The notes under the pieces are model-generated. The model made no database searches and was not told where the DNA came from. It saw nothing but the letters and a program-made list of their open reading frames with translations. Shown one piece after another: positions 25,970-36,483 of a DNA stretch of 64,000 nt. The position numbers were made by a program, and so were the translations under genes. Where the stretch lies: contig NZ_JABJVM010000007.1 in the NCBI RefSeq assembly GCF_013820765.1, positions 1 through 64,000 on the forward strand. Direction: 5' to 3'. How positions within the stretch are numbered: position 1 is the first letter of the stretch; every line of letters begins with the position of its first letter. This stretch comes from Paenilisteria rustica. GTDB taxonomy: Bacteria > Bacillota > Bacilli > Lactobacillales > Listeriaceae.

Positions 25970-27073
25970 ATGGCATTAACAGCTGGTATTGTTGGTCTTC
26001 CGAACGTTGGGAAATCGACACTTTTTAACGCAATTACGAAATCAAAAGTGGAAGCGGCAAACTATCCTTTCGCGACGATTGAACCGAATATGGGAATTGT
26101 TGAGGTTCCTGATGCGCGTCTGAATAAATTGACGGAGCTTGTGAAACCGAAGAAAACAGTACCTACAACATTCGAATTTACGGATATTGCAGGGATTGTG
26201 AAGGGCGCGAGTAAGGGTGAGGGGCTTGGTAACCAGTTCTTATCTCACATTCGCCAAGTGGACGCGATTTGTCACGTAACGCGTTGTTTTGAAGATGAAA
26301 ACATTACGCACGTGGAAGGCCGTATTGACCCGCTTGATGATATCGCGGTAATTAATCTGGAGCTTATTTTGGCGGATTTAGAGACGGTTGATAAGCGTAT
26401 TAGCCGTGTTGAGAAGCTAGCAACGAAACAAAAAGATAAAGATGCAATCGCGGAATATAACGTTCTTTTGAAGTTGAAAGAGGCTTTGGAGAATGATAAA
26501 CCTGCACGTTCGATTGAGTTTAATGAAGATGAGGATAAAATTGTTCGTGGATTGTTCTTATTAACTCGCAAACCGGTATTATACGTAGCGAACGTTGCTG
26601 AGGATGAAGTTGGCGATCCAGATAACAATAAATACGTGCAACAAGTACGTGAATTGGCTGCTGGTGAGGGTTCTGAGGTTATCGTTATCTGTGCGCGTGC
26701 GGAGGAAGAAATCGCTGAGTTGGATGATGAAGATAAAGCGGAATTCTTGGAAGCACTTGGAATTGAAGAGTCTGGCCTGGATCAATTGATTCGTGCGGCG
26801 TATACGCTACTTGGCTTGTCTACTTACTTTACGGCAGGTGTGCAAGAAGTTCGCGCTTGGACATTCCGCAATGGCATGAAGGCTCCGGCCTGTGCTGGCG
26901 TTATTCACACCGATTTCGAACGTGGTTTTATCCGTGCCGAAGTGGTTTCGTATGATGATTTGTTAGAGCATGGTTCTGAACAAGCTGCAAAAGTGGCTGG
27001 AAGACTACGCTCGGAAGGTAAAGAGTACGTGATGAAGGATGGAGACGTCGTTCATTTCCTATTCAACGTATAA
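25970..27073 (+). CDS. ychF: Redox-sensitive ATPase/GTPase YchF (OLA1)
   Basis: A 367-residue Obg-family P-loop NTPase that prefers ATP and binds ribosomes. G1 is GLPNVGKSTLFNAI (~8-21), G3 is DIAGIVKGASKGEGLGNQFL (~69-88), and the usual NKxD is replaced by NVAE (~203-206), the change that gives ATP preference. The C-terminal TGS domain (~280-367) ends in YVMKDGDVVHFLFNV. AAAGGAG precedes ATG 25970. Gene position near parB is conserved in Firmicutes (yyaF in B. subtilis). Confidence 0.95.
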   Translation: MALTAGIVGLPNVGKSTLFNAITKSKVEAANYPFATIEPNMGIVEVPDARLNKLTELVKPKKTVPTTFEFTDIAGIVKGASKGEGLGNQFLSHIRQVDAICHVTRCFEDENITHVEGRIDPLDDIAVINLELILADLETVDKRISRVEKLATKQKDKDAIAEYNVLLKLKEALENDKPARSIEFNEDEDKIVRGLFLLTRKPVLYVANVAEDEVGDPDNNKYVQQVRELAAGEGSEVIVICARAEEEIAELDDEDKAEFLEALGIEESGLDQLIRAAYTLLGLSTYFTAGVQEVRAWTFRNGMKAPACAGVIHTDFERGFIRAEVVSYDDLLEHGSEQAAKVAGRLRSEGKEYVMKDGDVVHFLFNV

Positions 27074-27075
27074 AC

Positions 27076-27126
27076 AAAAACCGGATTCACTGGTCAGCGT
27101 CATAGACTAGTGAATCCGGTTTTTTT
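27076..27126. terminator. Strong bidirectional terminator
   Basis: AAAAACCGGATTCACT (27076-27091) and AGTGAATCCGGTTTTTTT (27109-27126). It terminates ychF; the stop codon of the convergent MFS gene lies in its T-run. Confidence 0.9.
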
Positions 27127-28291
27127 ATGTGTGAATGATGACCCGTTTTTTCAAGAAGATGACGCATACGAAGGCGATGACGGGAAGTAGCGCTAATAAT
27201 AGTAAAGTCAGATTTACGTTCAAGTATTTTATGAGCGATCCAGCAACAATCGGCACGAGTAACGAGGATAGCCCGGTAAAGATGCTTAGCGCAAATAATT
27301 GGCTGGTCGACTGCATTCGTTCTGTCGTCATGTGGAAAATTAGCTGTTTCGATGCAATCATGATGATCGGCGTGGTTAAGAATTGCAATCCACTCAACAA
27401 AATAATGACCCAGACGTTCTCTGTGAGTGAAAAACCAATAAATTGCGTTGTAAGAGCTACGGCACAAATCATCAACAAGGTAAAATTACTATATTTGCGC
27501 AAAAAAGTAGCTCCGAATAAATAGGCTGGTATCTCAAGCAACGATTGAATCGACCATTTATAACCGATTTGTAAGTCGGAGGCACCGAGTTGCAACATTT
27601 TATCGACCACGGTGATGTTGTTCGCAATGATGACGCTGTAAAGTAAAAATAAGATAAAGACTAACAAACGATAGTCCCTATTAAAAATAATTTCCTTGAA
27701 ATCGGATAGCGTTACTTTTGCGCTATGTTGGGCAGATTTACCGACGTCTTTCAAAAAGAAAATGAGTATTAAACTAAACATGGATAATATAAAAATCCCA
27801 AAACTAAGCCCTGTATAACCAGCTTTTGCGATTAAAAAGGACAATAAAATACTACCGCAAGCCCAGCCGATAGAGCCGAAAGCTTTGATAAATGGGAAGT
27901 TATTTCGTAGGTAAGGGCTACTTTTCAAAATCCAGGTGTCGCTTAGTCCAGTACAAGTATTAATGAGGCCACCACTGATTGCTAGCAATAATAGATGCAG
28001 GAAAAAGAGCTTGGATTCCGTTAGATAAAACAGGCAGGTAGTTAGTAAATAGATGATCATCAGCACGACAATAAATTGCTTAATCGTTTGGTATTTATCC
28101 GCGAAAAACCCGATGAACATCTGTAAAAAAATCGTAATTAAGGCATAGGAAGACAATAAAATACCGCGTTCCATTTCATCATAGCCAATCTTTGATAAAA
28201 ACGGAGTAAATTGCGTTAAACCAAAGGAAAAAGCCATATACATGCATACATAAAGCCAGCTAAAAAGTCTTCGTTCTCTTTCTTGATTCAC
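27125..28291 (-). CDS. MFS oligosaccharide:H+ symporter-like transporter
   Basis: A 388-residue transporter starting at GTG 28291 (MNQERERRLFSWLYV), which has GGAG nine bases upstream; the longer ATG 28306 has a poorer site. Twelve hydrophobic helices, with the loop 2-3 motif GFFADKYQTIKQF in the MFS_1_like/LacY style (GILLSSYALITIFLQMFIGF). It lies downstream of EIIA and the alpha-glucoside PTS genes on the same strand, so an oligosaccharide is a reasonable substrate. Specificity is not evident. Confidence 0.75.
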   Translation of the reverse strand: MNQERERRLFSWLYVCMYMAFSFGLTQFTPFLSKIGYDEMERGILLSSYALITIFLQMFIGFFADKYQTIKQFIVVLMIIYLLTTCLFYLTESKLFFLHLLLLAISGGLINTCTGLSDTWILKSSPYLRNNFPFIKAFGSIGWACGSILLSFLIAKAGYTGLSFGIFILSMFSLILIFFLKDVGKSAQHSAKVTLSDFKEIIFNRDYRLLVFILFLLYSVIIANNITVVDKMLQLGASDLQIGYKWSIQSLLEIPAYLFGATFLRKYSNFTLLMICAVALTTQFIGFSLTENVWVIILLSGLQFLTTPIIMIASKQLIFHMTTERMQSTSQLFALSIFTGLSSLLVPIVAGSLIKYLNVNLTLLLLALLPVIAFVCVIFLKKRVIIHT

Positions 28292-28345
28292 AGAGAAAAT
28301 CTCCATTCCGGTTAAGTTATCGATTCAATATGGGACTGGCAAATC

Positions 28346-28828
28346 TCATTTACAAGTCAGTACAGCAGTTTCTCCACCGACAACCATTTCATTGAGAGCC
28401 ATTGGTACAAGCGTTACGGCATTGTTTGACATCACTATCAAAGGTGTGGTCAACTGCAAATGGTGCCCCGCCATTAGGGCAAGGTCAATTTCCAACAACT
28501 CTGCGCCTGCTTTCACTTTTTGACCGTTTTCGACGAGCACATTGAATCCTTTTCCAGCCAATGTCACCGTATCAAGGCCTACATGGATTAAAATCTCCAT
28601 TCCTGATGAGAGCGTCAGGCCGATTGCGTGCTTAGTGTCGGCGATGAACGTTACTTGTCCATCCGCTGGTGCCACAATTTTACTATCAGTCAGGTCAAAA
28701 GCGATACCGTCACCCATCATTTTAGTGGAAAAAACTTCATCCGGAACTTCCTCTAATGAAATGCATTTTCCGGTGACAGGAGAGAGCAGAATAGTCGTTT
28801 TTTGTTTCTTTTTTTTGAATGAAAACAT
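28346..28828 (-). CDS. PTS EIIA component, glucose type
   Basis: A 160-residue single-domain EIIA-Glc. Motifs: LLSPVTGKCISLEEVPDEVF (~15-34), the KMMGDGIAFD loop, the first active-site His in TKHAIG (~75) and the phosphorylated His in EILIHVGLDTV (~90). It receives phosphate from HPr and passes it to an EIIB domain. The EIICB encoded in the same cluster has no EIIA of its own, so this protein is its likely partner. Confidence 0.92.
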   Translation of the reverse strand: MFSFKKKKQKTTILLSPVTGKCISLEEVPDEVFSTKMMGDGIAFDLTDSKIVAPADGQVTFIADTKHAIGLTLSSGMEILIHVGLDTVTLAGKGFNVLVENGQKVKAGAELLEIDLALMAGHHLQLTTPLIVMSNNAVTLVPMALNEMVVGGETAVLTCK

Positions 28829-28852
28829 CTTTATTCCTTCTTTCTATGTAAT

Positions 28853-29353
28853 TTATAAGCTAAATCGGATAATACATACGAATAGTGAGATGAAAAGCGT
28901 ATATCCGCTGAATAGAAGCATCCATTTTTGCGGTGCTTGTTTTAGTCCATTCCAGCTAATTCGGAATACAGTCATGCCGTATTCTTTTTTTGCGAACCAT
29001 AGTAATAACCAGCCGCAAATCAAGTTCATCGTGAGCAATTCTGTGACTATTAGGGCTAATAAAGCGATTTTAATGAGATCTTGACTTTGTGTATTAGCAA
29101 GTGATTTTTTCATATTCCTAACAATAAAGGCACAAAAGAAGAAGCTCAAAAATAAGATGAAGTAGAGAGCGTAAACGGGATTTAGGCGTACAGGTTCCAT
29201 CATATCAGCGCCCGTTTTCCAAGATACAAAGCCTAATAAGCTCAGGAATAGCAACGGAAAAATGATGAAAAGGAGTTCTGTGACGTACAAAATTTTTGTT
29301 GAGGTAATCTGTATTTTTAAGGTTTGGAATTTGGATAGAACGATGGTTTTCAT
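28853..29353 (-). CDS. Four-helix membrane protein, unknown
   Basis: A 166-residue protein starting MKTIVLSKFQ at ATG 29353 behind AAAGGAAG; the longer frame enters the neighbouring palindromic repeat and is spurious. Four hydrophobic segments are seen (~22-45, ~58-75, ~87-112, ~142-163). It lies between EIIA and the intergenic repeat in the alpha-glucoside cluster. I do not recognise a family. Confidence 0.6.
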   Translation of the reverse strand: MKTIVLSKFQTLKIQITSTKILYVTELLFIIFPLLFLSLLGFVSWKTGADMMEPVRLNPVYALYFILFLSFFFCAFIVRNMKKSLANTQSQDLIKIALLALIVTELLTMNLICGWLLLWFAKKEYGMTVFRISWNGLKQAPQKWMLLFSGYTLFISLFVCIIRFSL

Positions 29354-29402
29354 TTGTAGCACTTCCTTTCGTGATAGTAACATCCAGCTGTCGGGTCTGG
29401 GA

Positions 29403-29590
29403 CATAACCCAGATAAATCGGCGACAAGCGCTCGCATTCAGGGAATTTGGCGGACTTCCGGTTCTCACATACACCAGTATGCTCCGCTTCCAGCTTCCAC
29501 CAAAATCCCTGAATACAAACGCTTTCGCTCGATTTGTGTAAAGCGAAATTTTTCGTCCTACCCGAAGTAAAGGGAAGGGCGTTTTTGCTT
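29403..29590. repeat. Palindromic intergenic repeat, copy 1
   Basis: A ~190-bp element with a 121-bp core (29415-29535) bounded by AAATCG / CGATTT. The inner arm ATTCAGGGA pairs with TCCCTGAAT. A second stem (CGTCCT.CCC / GGG.AGGGCG) followed by TTTTT acts as a terminator on the plus strand. The outermost sequences GTCTGGGACA (29395-29404) and TGTCCCAGAC (29603-29612) are also inverted. Copy 2 is at 43271-43456 with the same core length. It lies between the GH4 gene and the membrane gene. Confidence 0.85.
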
Positions 29591-29632
29591 TATCTCGCGT
29601 TTTGTCCCAGACTAGACGGGATGCTTATTCTT

Positions 29633-30976
<1,344 letters not shown>

Positions 30977-32536
30977 TTATAATAATTTTTCGAATTCATC
31001 TCGTAAGGATGGGACGGATAGGCCTACAATAATTTGAATAGCGCCTCCGTTTTTGACTAAACCTTGGGCTCCGACTTGTCTAAATACGGCATCGGAGGCG
31101 ACAAGATCGGGATCTTTAACGGTCAGTCGGAGTCTTGTAGCGCAGTTTGTCACGTCTACAATGTTGTCTTTTCCTCCAAGGTATTCGAGAAAGTGCGCTG
31201 CTTTATCCGCGTTAGCATTGCCTTTCCCAGATTTCTTCTCTTTGTAGTCGGACTTACTGTACAGCTTCATTTCATCGCTTTCGTCTTCTCTACCTGGCGT
31301 TTTCAGATCCATTTTTTTGATGAGGAAACTGAAAATGAAGTACCAGATGAAGATGAACACGACACCGATGGCAATTTGCGTCAGGTAGGTAGGCCAGTGG
31401 TATTTCCAAAGCGGTAACCAGTTGATGGCGAACCAATTAATGAGACCACCGCCGAAATCACCAACGACGCCAAATGCATAGGCGACTGTAGAAATGGTTG
31501 CGGCAAGTAGGGCATGAATGACGAATAAAATTGGTGCAAAAAATAGGAATGTGAACTCTAGTGGCTCTGTAATTCCCGCGAAAACGGCTGTTGCAGCGAC
31601 GGGGATCATCAAACCTAGTACGGCTTTGCGTTTTTCTGGTTTAGCGGTTTTATAGAAGGCTAGTGTAATTCCGATGGAGCCGAATACTTTCGACATGCCG
31701 GATAGTGCGAAACCGCCTGCAGGGTACATCTCTTTTAGCGTGTGTTCGGTTGTTTGGAATTCTCCTAAATGTGTTGCCCAGTAAGCGGCCATACCACCTG
31801 GAACGACGGCATTATCGTAGGCAAAAGGAGAATAAATGAAGTGATGTAAACCGGTCGGGATTAGAATTTTTTCCAAGAAGGAATATATCCAAACGCCGAA
31901 TACACCGGATGAGATAAAGAATTTTTGCATATCTAACATGACTGATTGGAAGTGCGGCCAGATGAAGGCGAATAGAAATGCAACCGGTAACATAACTAGG
32001 AATCCTAAAATAACGATAAAGGATGTGCCGCGGAAAACGCCGAGTACTTCGGGTAATTCTTTGTCGAAATAGCGATTGTGAAGATAAACGACAATCCCGG
32101 AAATAATAAGTGCACCAACCATACCTGTATCTAGTGTTTTGATGCCGGCGATGTTAGCAAGACCACTGGTACCGCCCACTTCTTGTGTCATATCTACACC
32201 GAAAAATGAACTCCATGTTGTGAGTATAGCTGATAGGAAATAGTTGAATGTGACGTAGGTAACCAAAGCTTCTAAACAAGCGCGCCCACTTTGTGATTTT
32301 GCGAGGCCGATTGGTAAACCGATGACGAATAGTAGGGGAATTTGTCTGAATACCGCCCAAGCTCCCTCAGCGATGACATTCCACATTTTAAACCATAAGC
32401 CATTTGGATTTGCAAGACCTCCCATGATATCAGGATTCATAAACAAGATTGAGAAACCAACCACGATACCTGCAAAAGAAAACAGAAGGGCTGGGGCTAG
32501 CATCGCGCCTCCAAAACGTTGAATCTTTTTCATCAT
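30977..32536 (-). CDS. glvC: PTS alpha-glucoside/maltose EIICB (GlvC type)
   Basis: A 519-residue permease. The EIIC domain (~1-400, about ten helices) begins IQRFGGAMLAPALLFSFAGI, the GlvC/MalB type, and contains the conserved GITEPLEFTFLFFAP. A charged linker leads to an EIIB domain (~440-519) with the phosphorylated Cys in DVTNCATRLRL. No EIIA domain is attached. Start is ATG 32536 with GGAGG upstream (ATG 32533 is an alternative). First gene of the operon. Confidence 0.92.
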   Translation of the reverse strand: MMKKIQRFGGAMLAPALLFSFAGIVVGFSILFMNPDIMGGLANPNGLWFKMWNVIAEGAWAVFRQIPLLFVIGLPIGLAKSQSGRACLEALVTYVTFNYFLSAILTTWSSFFGVDMTQEVGGTSGLANIAGIKTLDTGMVGALIISGIVVYLHNRYFDKELPEVLGVFRGTSFIVILGFLVMLPVAFLFAFIWPHFQSVMLDMQKFFISSGVFGVWIYSFLEKILIPTGLHHFIYSPFAYDNAVVPGGMAAYWATHLGEFQTTEHTLKEMYPAGGFALSGMSKVFGSIGITLAFYKTAKPEKRKAVLGLMIPVAATAVFAGITEPLEFTFLFFAPILFVIHALLAATISTVAYAFGVVGDFGGGLINWFAINWLPLWKYHWPTYLTQIAIGVVFIFIWYFIFSFLIKKMDLKTPGREDESDEMKLYSKSDYKEKKSGKGNANADKAAHFLEYLGGKDNIVDVTNCATRLRLTVKDPDLVASDAVFRQVGAQGLVKNGGAIQIIVGLSVPSLRDEFEKLL

Positions 32537-32583
32537 ATCTTTTGAAAACCTCCTTTTTATTTTTTAAGACGTCTATGTGCTTT

Positions 32584-32612
32584 ATTCTAGCGACTAGTCT
32601 GACGCTTTACAA
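32584..32612 (-). promoter_or_regulatory. Promoter of the glv operon
   Basis: Minus strand -35 TTGTAA (32607-32612), 17-bp spacer, -10 TAGAAT (32584-32589), upstream of the EIICB gene. Confidence 0.7.
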
Positions 32613-32651
32613 TCCCTTTAGGCGTTTTATCTCCTAGTTACAAGAACAGGA

Positions 32652-32680
32652 ATATTTCACAAAAACTGTGATATTTCACA
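32652..32680. promoter_or_regulatory. Repeated ATATTTCACA motif, candidate operator
   Basis: ATATTTCACA occurs at 32652-32661 and 32671-32680, 19 bp apart (nearly two helical turns), with an inverted TGTGATAT overlapping between them. It lies between the divergent glv operon and the RpiR gene, where the RpiR-type regulator would be expected to bind. Confidence 0.45.
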
Positions 32681-32720
32681 ATCGGGTCGCATGGTTAAGT
32701 TTTTAGTGATACAATATGTA

Positions 32721-32734
32721 TGAAAACGCTGACA
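32721..32734. promoter_or_regulatory. CcpA cre site
   Basis: TGAAAACGCTGACA fits the cre consensus TGnAAnCGnWnnCW at every defined position. It lies 19 bp before the RpiR start and ~110 bp from the glv promoter, giving probable catabolite control. Confidence 0.7.
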
Positions 32735-32752
32735 TAATTGATGGAGTGGGGA

Positions 32753-33529
32753 ATGAGTGTAATGAGATTAGAGGAACTAGTGAATAAAAATTATGAATTG
32801 CTGAACCAAAATGATTTGCATATTTGGAAGTATATTCAGGCACATAAAAAAGCTTGTAGCAGTATGAGTATTAACGAAATGGCTAAGCTGTGCAACGTTT
32901 CTCGTACAACGATTCTTCGCTTTGCAAAGAAGCTTTCTTTAGAGGGTTATAGTGAGTTAAAGGTGCATTTGAAATGGGATTTAGAGTACAGCATTAACAT
33001 GGCAGATGAAGTAACAGAGGTAATTAGCGGGGGTTATATTGATGTCATTAATGAAATAACGAAAAAAGATTTCCAGCCAATTTGCAGATTAATTTATGGG
33101 GCTGGTCGTGTCTTTGTATTTGGTTCAGGAGATTTTCAGATGGCTGCGGCAAAGCACTTGAAGCGTCTATTTTTGCATGGTGGGGATTGCTTATACGATG
33201 TGGATTCGATTACGATTAATAAGGAATTTTTTAAGATCGTGAAACCGAATGATTTAGTGATTTTAATCTCGCTAAATGGGGAGTCTGAGGCGATTGTTTC
33301 GACGGCTATGGAGTTGAAATTAATGGGCGTACCAGTGATCTCGATTTCAAAAATGAAAAATAGTACGCTAGCGAGACTGAGTGCGGAGAATATTTATATC
33401 TCAACGTCAGAAATTCATTTTGACAACCAGAGTACACATTCATTTGAAGCTACCGCGGCACTGTATATAGTCGCCGAATTGTTGTTTGTTAAATATAATT
33501 TATATAAAAATCAATTGAGACAAGGATAG
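32753..33529 (+). CDS. RpiR-family regulator (GlvR-like) with SIS domain
   Basis: A 258-residue regulator starting at ATG 32753, six bases after GGAG; ATG 32741 and 32762 are less likely. The N-terminal HTH_6 domain (~25-75) contains MSINEMAKLCNVSRTTILRF. The C-terminal SIS sugar-phosphate-binding domain (~100-245) contains RVFVFGSGDFQMAAAKHL and ILISLNGESEAIV. Divergent from the EIICB-GH4 operon, it is the probable sensor of a phosphorylated alpha-glucoside that controls it, as GlvR does in B. subtilis. Confidence 0.85.
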   Translation: MSVMRLEELVNKNYELLNQNDLHIWKYIQAHKKACSSMSINEMAKLCNVSRTTILRFAKKLSLEGYSELKVHLKWDLEYSINMADEVTEVISGGYIDVINEITKKDFQPICRLIYGAGRVFVFGSGDFQMAAAKHLKRLFLHGGDCLYDVDSITINKEFFKIVKPNDLVILISLNGESEAIVSTAMELKLMGVPVISISKMKNSTLARLSAENIYISTSEIHFDNQSTHSFEATAALYIVAELLFVKYNLYKNQLRQG

Positions 33530-33532
33530 AAA

Positions 33533-33562
33533 AATGCCCCATATCGATTGGGATATGAGGCA
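33533..33562. terminator. Bidirectional terminator hairpin
   Basis: ATGCC-CATATC pairs with GATATG-GGCAT (33534-33562, one mismatch) between the convergent RpiR and gshF genes. Confidence 0.6.
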
Positions 33563-33570
33563 TGCATATA

Positions 33571-35898
33571 TTATATTGTTTCTTTAAATAGAAAATCTAA
33601 AATGATATCGCCAATCCGCCGATTCTCTCCTTGGTAGGGGAACGAGTGGATTTGTATTGCTGGGTTGAAGTTGAGCTCAATCACAGCATAGGGGCCGTTT
33701 GCGATTGTTTCACGTGAAACAATGATATCAACACCGCAAAGGTTGGCGTCAACGGCTTTGGCGCATTTGATCGCTAACTCTTGATAGTACGGGTGAATCA
33801 GGTCAGTAACGTCAATGCTGTCACCGCCAGTACTTATATTGGAGTTTTCGCGTAGATACACGATTTGGCCTTCATCGGGAACGTCCGACATGCTAAATCC
33901 TTGCATCGAGAGCATGAGCGTTTCTTCTGGCCCTTTTTGGATTATTTCTAAAGGCTTGAGATGATCGGTGCCGCGCAATGGATCTAGATTCTTTTCATCG
34001 ATGAGTTCGGCAATAGTACGAATACCGTCGCCAGTGATATTGGCTGGGACGCGTTTTAGGATACCCGCGATTTTACCGTCGATAACTAGGAAGCGGTATT
34101 CATCACCAGGAATATAGGTCTCGATGATGACGGATGAATCGTAGCTAAAAGCGATTTTTAGGGCTTCTTCGTAGTTTTCTTGGGTGAATCCGTCTTTGAA
34201 AATGCTAATTCCGATGCCAAAATTGGTTGACTTCGGCTTGATGACGATTGGTTTATCAGCGAATAGTTCGAAGCTCGCACGCGCAATCTCAATGTCTGAA
34301 AAATTCTGACCTTGTGGGACTTCAATGTTATGTTCGGCTAGAATTTGTTTCGTGACGACTTTATTTTCCATGATGAGAGCGCTAATGTAGCTGTCGCGTG
34401 CGGTTTTTGTTGCTTGTTTAATATATTCGACTTGATTTCTTTTTTCGAGACGAATGAAGTTTTCTTCGCGATCTAGGAGTTCAATGGATAATCCTTTTGT
34501 TACCGCGGACTTCAAAACGATTTGGGTTGAGAGTTCCATATCTTCGTAACCTATGAGCTTGTATGCGTTCTGCAAGCTTTTTTGTAGGTAGGTTTTTGCT
34601 TTTTCAAGGTTGAAGGATACGAATGATTCGGATGTTGTTGTGATTTGTGACGCGATCGTTTTCTCTGGATGTTTACTTATTTCGCGCTGTGCTTCAATGA
34701 TACTTTGGAAATCGGTTGTATCGGTTAGTTTTGCGACGTGCTCCATTTCGGTTAGGAGTTTTTCAACTGCTTGGTCGAATGGGATTTCTGTGCCGTTAAC
34801 GTATATATCTGGCTTAGTTAAGCCGTTGCTAGCGATTCGCTCTTCGTTTTGGTCGGATTGTTCTTGCTGTATTTTGTCAAAAGCGGTACTTTCGGTTAAC
34901 AGTCCTGTAACTAGGAGTAGCTGGATAAAATGCAGCGTTTCTTTCGTGATGCCGTTTGGGTCGAATGGGTTTAGGTCCAACGAGCGGATCTCGATGTATT
35001 CGACACCGGCTTTGGCAAGGCCTGCGAGTGATTGATCGGTATGGGCGTTTTTCAACCGAATGGGGTTGTAGAGTTCACGCATACTGTCGATTTTACCTTG
35101 ATTAATCCACGACTCGATGCTTGAGATATAACCATCAAAGCTGTCGTAGTCGACGTGGAGGGAGCATTTGTTTTTATACCCGGCGTGACTGTTGCGTAGA
35201 GAGATACCGTTGTTAAGCGCAAGGTCAGATGTTTCACGTGAAACTTCGTTGTCGGGAGTTTTATTCAGAAAATTTGGCAGATAAACAGGGCTTGCTCCTG
35301 TAAGATAGAGTAGGAACCAGCGATTTTGCATGAAATATTTGGCGACTTTGAGGTAAATCTGGTTTTTGAAGTCTTGTAGAGTTTTTTCGCCGCCCATGCT
35401 TGTGTGTAGTCGTTCTAAAAAATCATCGGAGAACGAGAAATTATAGTGAATACCTGAGAAAAGTTGAATTTTCTTGCCGTATTCGCGGGCTAGATGCTCA
35501 CGGTAGAGTCTGCTCGCTGAATTCGGGTCTTGATAAACAGCTATTGGGATATCTTGTTCTGCTGGAAGGATTGGCGGGTTGCTACTTGGCCATAAATATT
35601 CGTCACGAATCCGGTCTGATACGATATTTTGCAGGTTTTCCATAGATGTATATACTTCGTCCACAGAGCCGCTGACGGGTGTAATCATCTCGATTTGACT
35701 TTCTGAAAAATCGGTTTTGATATAGGGGTTTTCTTCTTTTAGGCCAAATATGGCGGGGTGTGGTGTAAGTGATAAATTTCCGTTTTCATCTACTCGCACA
35801 TTTTCTTTTTCAAGTCCAAAGTTTCCATTAAATAGCCTCTTTTTCAAATCGGCGTGTTGTTCTAGTATTGGAAACAGATTGTCATTTTTATATAACAC
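33571..35898 (-). CDS. gshF: Bifunctional glutathione synthetase GshF (GshAB)
   Basis: A 775-residue fusion enzyme that makes glutathione from Glu, Cys and Gly. Residues ~1-450 are the gamma-glutamylcysteine ligase (FNGNFGLEKENVRVDENG, FSGIHYNFSFSDDFLE, IEIRSLDLNPFDPNGI). Residues ~480-775 are an ATP-grasp ligase in place of a GshB (DKPIVIKPKSTNFGIGISIF, YLRENSNISTGGDSIDVTDL, CGVDIIVS, VIELNFNPAIQIHSFP). Start is GTG 35898 after AAGGTGA. In L. monocytogenes glutathione made by GshF activates PrfA. Two parS sites lie inside this gene. Confidence 0.95.
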   Translation of the reverse strand: MLYKNDNLFPILEQHADLKKRLFNGNFGLEKENVRVDENGNLSLTPHPAIFGLKEENPYIKTDFSESQIEMITPVSGSVDEVYTSMENLQNIVSDRIRDEYLWPSSNPPILPAEQDIPIAVYQDPNSASRLYREHLAREYGKKIQLFSGIHYNFSFSDDFLERLHTSMGGEKTLQDFKNQIYLKVAKYFMQNRWFLLYLTGASPVYLPNFLNKTPDNEVSRETSDLALNNGISLRNSHAGYKNKCSLHVDYDSFDGYISSIESWINQGKIDSMRELYNPIRLKNAHTDQSLAGLAKAGVEYIEIRSLDLNPFDPNGITKETLHFIQLLLVTGLLTESTAFDKIQQEQSDQNEERIASNGLTKPDIYVNGTEIPFDQAVEKLLTEMEHVAKLTDTTDFQSIIEAQREISKHPEKTIASQITTTSESFVSFNLEKAKTYLQKSLQNAYKLIGYEDMELSTQIVLKSAVTKGLSIELLDREENFIRLEKRNQVEYIKQATKTARDSYISALIMENKVVTKQILAEHNIEVPQGQNFSDIEIARASFELFADKPIVIKPKSTNFGIGISIFKDGFTQENYEEALKIAFSYDSSVIIETYIPGDEYRFLVIDGKIAGILKRVPANITGDGIRTIAELIDEKNLDPLRGTDHLKPLEIIQKGPEETLMLSMQGFSMSDVPDEGQIVYLRENSNISTGGDSIDVTDLIHPYYQELAIKCAKAVDANLCGVDIIVSRETIANGPYAVIELNFNPAIQIHSFPYQGENRRIGDIILDFLFKETI
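33706..33721. promoter_or_regulatory. parS: parS site within gshF
   Basis: TGTTTCACGTGAAACA, perfect consensus and part of a 20-bp palindrome, in the coding sequence of the ATP-grasp domain. Confidence 0.93.
35230..35245. promoter_or_regulatory. parS: Second parS site within gshF
   Basis: TGTTTCACGTGAAACT, 15 of 16 bases of the consensus, 1.5 kb from the other gshF site. Confidence 0.85.
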
Positions 35899-36042
35899 GA
35901 TTTCACCTTCTTGTAGTCCATTTTGTTCAATAGGTTTATCTTACAATAATTATGGTCAATAGTATAGAAAATGGTTTTAGATTACCAACATTTCGTGATG
36001 AAACATACAAGAAATATTTTTGAAACATTTGTAATAAAACTC

Positions 36043-36071
36043 TTTACTTTTTGGAGTGTACTAGTTATAAT
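36043..36071 (+). promoter_or_regulatory. Promoter of the GntR/ABC operon
   Basis: -35 TTTACT (36043-36048), 17-bp spacer, -10 TATAAT (36066-36071), 26 bp before the chosen GntR start. YtrA-type repressors often bind their own promoter; no clear inverted repeat was found. Confidence 0.75.
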
Positions 36072-36096
36072 GGGACACATGAGGAGAGTGATGGGG

Positions 36097-36483
36097 ATGT
36101 ATATGTTAGATTCTCAAAGCCATGTTCCGATTTATGAGCAAATTGTAGCCTTAATTAAAGGTTACTGTATCAGCGGAGTCTTACAGCCAGGCGAAAAATT
36201 GATGAGCGTTCGTGAAATGTCGACGCATATTTTAGTAAATCCAAATACGGTGGGTAAGGCATACAAGGAGTTAGAGCGACTGGGGATTATAGAGACCAAG
36301 CTTGGAAAAGGCTCGTATGTAGCGTATGCTAGTGATAATAGGCCGAACGAAGAGGCGCTTGCTTTATTTAGACGGAATTTAGAGGAATTAGTTTTGGAAG
36401 CGAATTATTTACGGATTGAGGAACAGGAGCTTCAAAATTTTGTGAAGCAACATTATAGAAGTTTGGAGGGGGAGAATAGATGA
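36097..36483 (+). CDS. GntR-family repressor, YtrA subfamily
   Basis: A 128-residue regulator. The frame opens at 35971, but the promoter lies inside that stretch and AGGAGA is nine bases before ATG 36097. The wHTH domain (~8-75) contains PIYEQIVALIKGYCISGVL, PGEKLMSVREMSTHILVNPN and TVGKAYKELERLGIIETKLG, followed by a short C-terminal dimerisation helix, the YtrA form. Such proteins repress their own operon with adjacent ABC genes until cell-envelope stress. It overlaps the ATPase gene by ATGA. Confidence 0.88.
   Translation: MYMLDSQSHVPIYEQIVALIKGYCISGVLQPGEKLMSVREMSTHILVNPNTVGKAYKELERLGIIETKLGKGSYVAYASDNRPNEEALALFRRNLEELVLEANYLRIEEQELQNFVKQHYRSLEGENR

Noticed and set aside
29205..29474. 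Small proteins read from the palindromic repeats (for example YVRTGSPPNSLNASACRRF)
   Set aside because: The same frames recur in copy 2 and follow the palindrome; no ribosome sites. Treated as artefacts.
29395..29612. Insertion sequence
   Set aside because: The outer inverted GTCTGGGACA arms lack a transposase between them, and copy 2 does not carry them; kept as a repeat element only.
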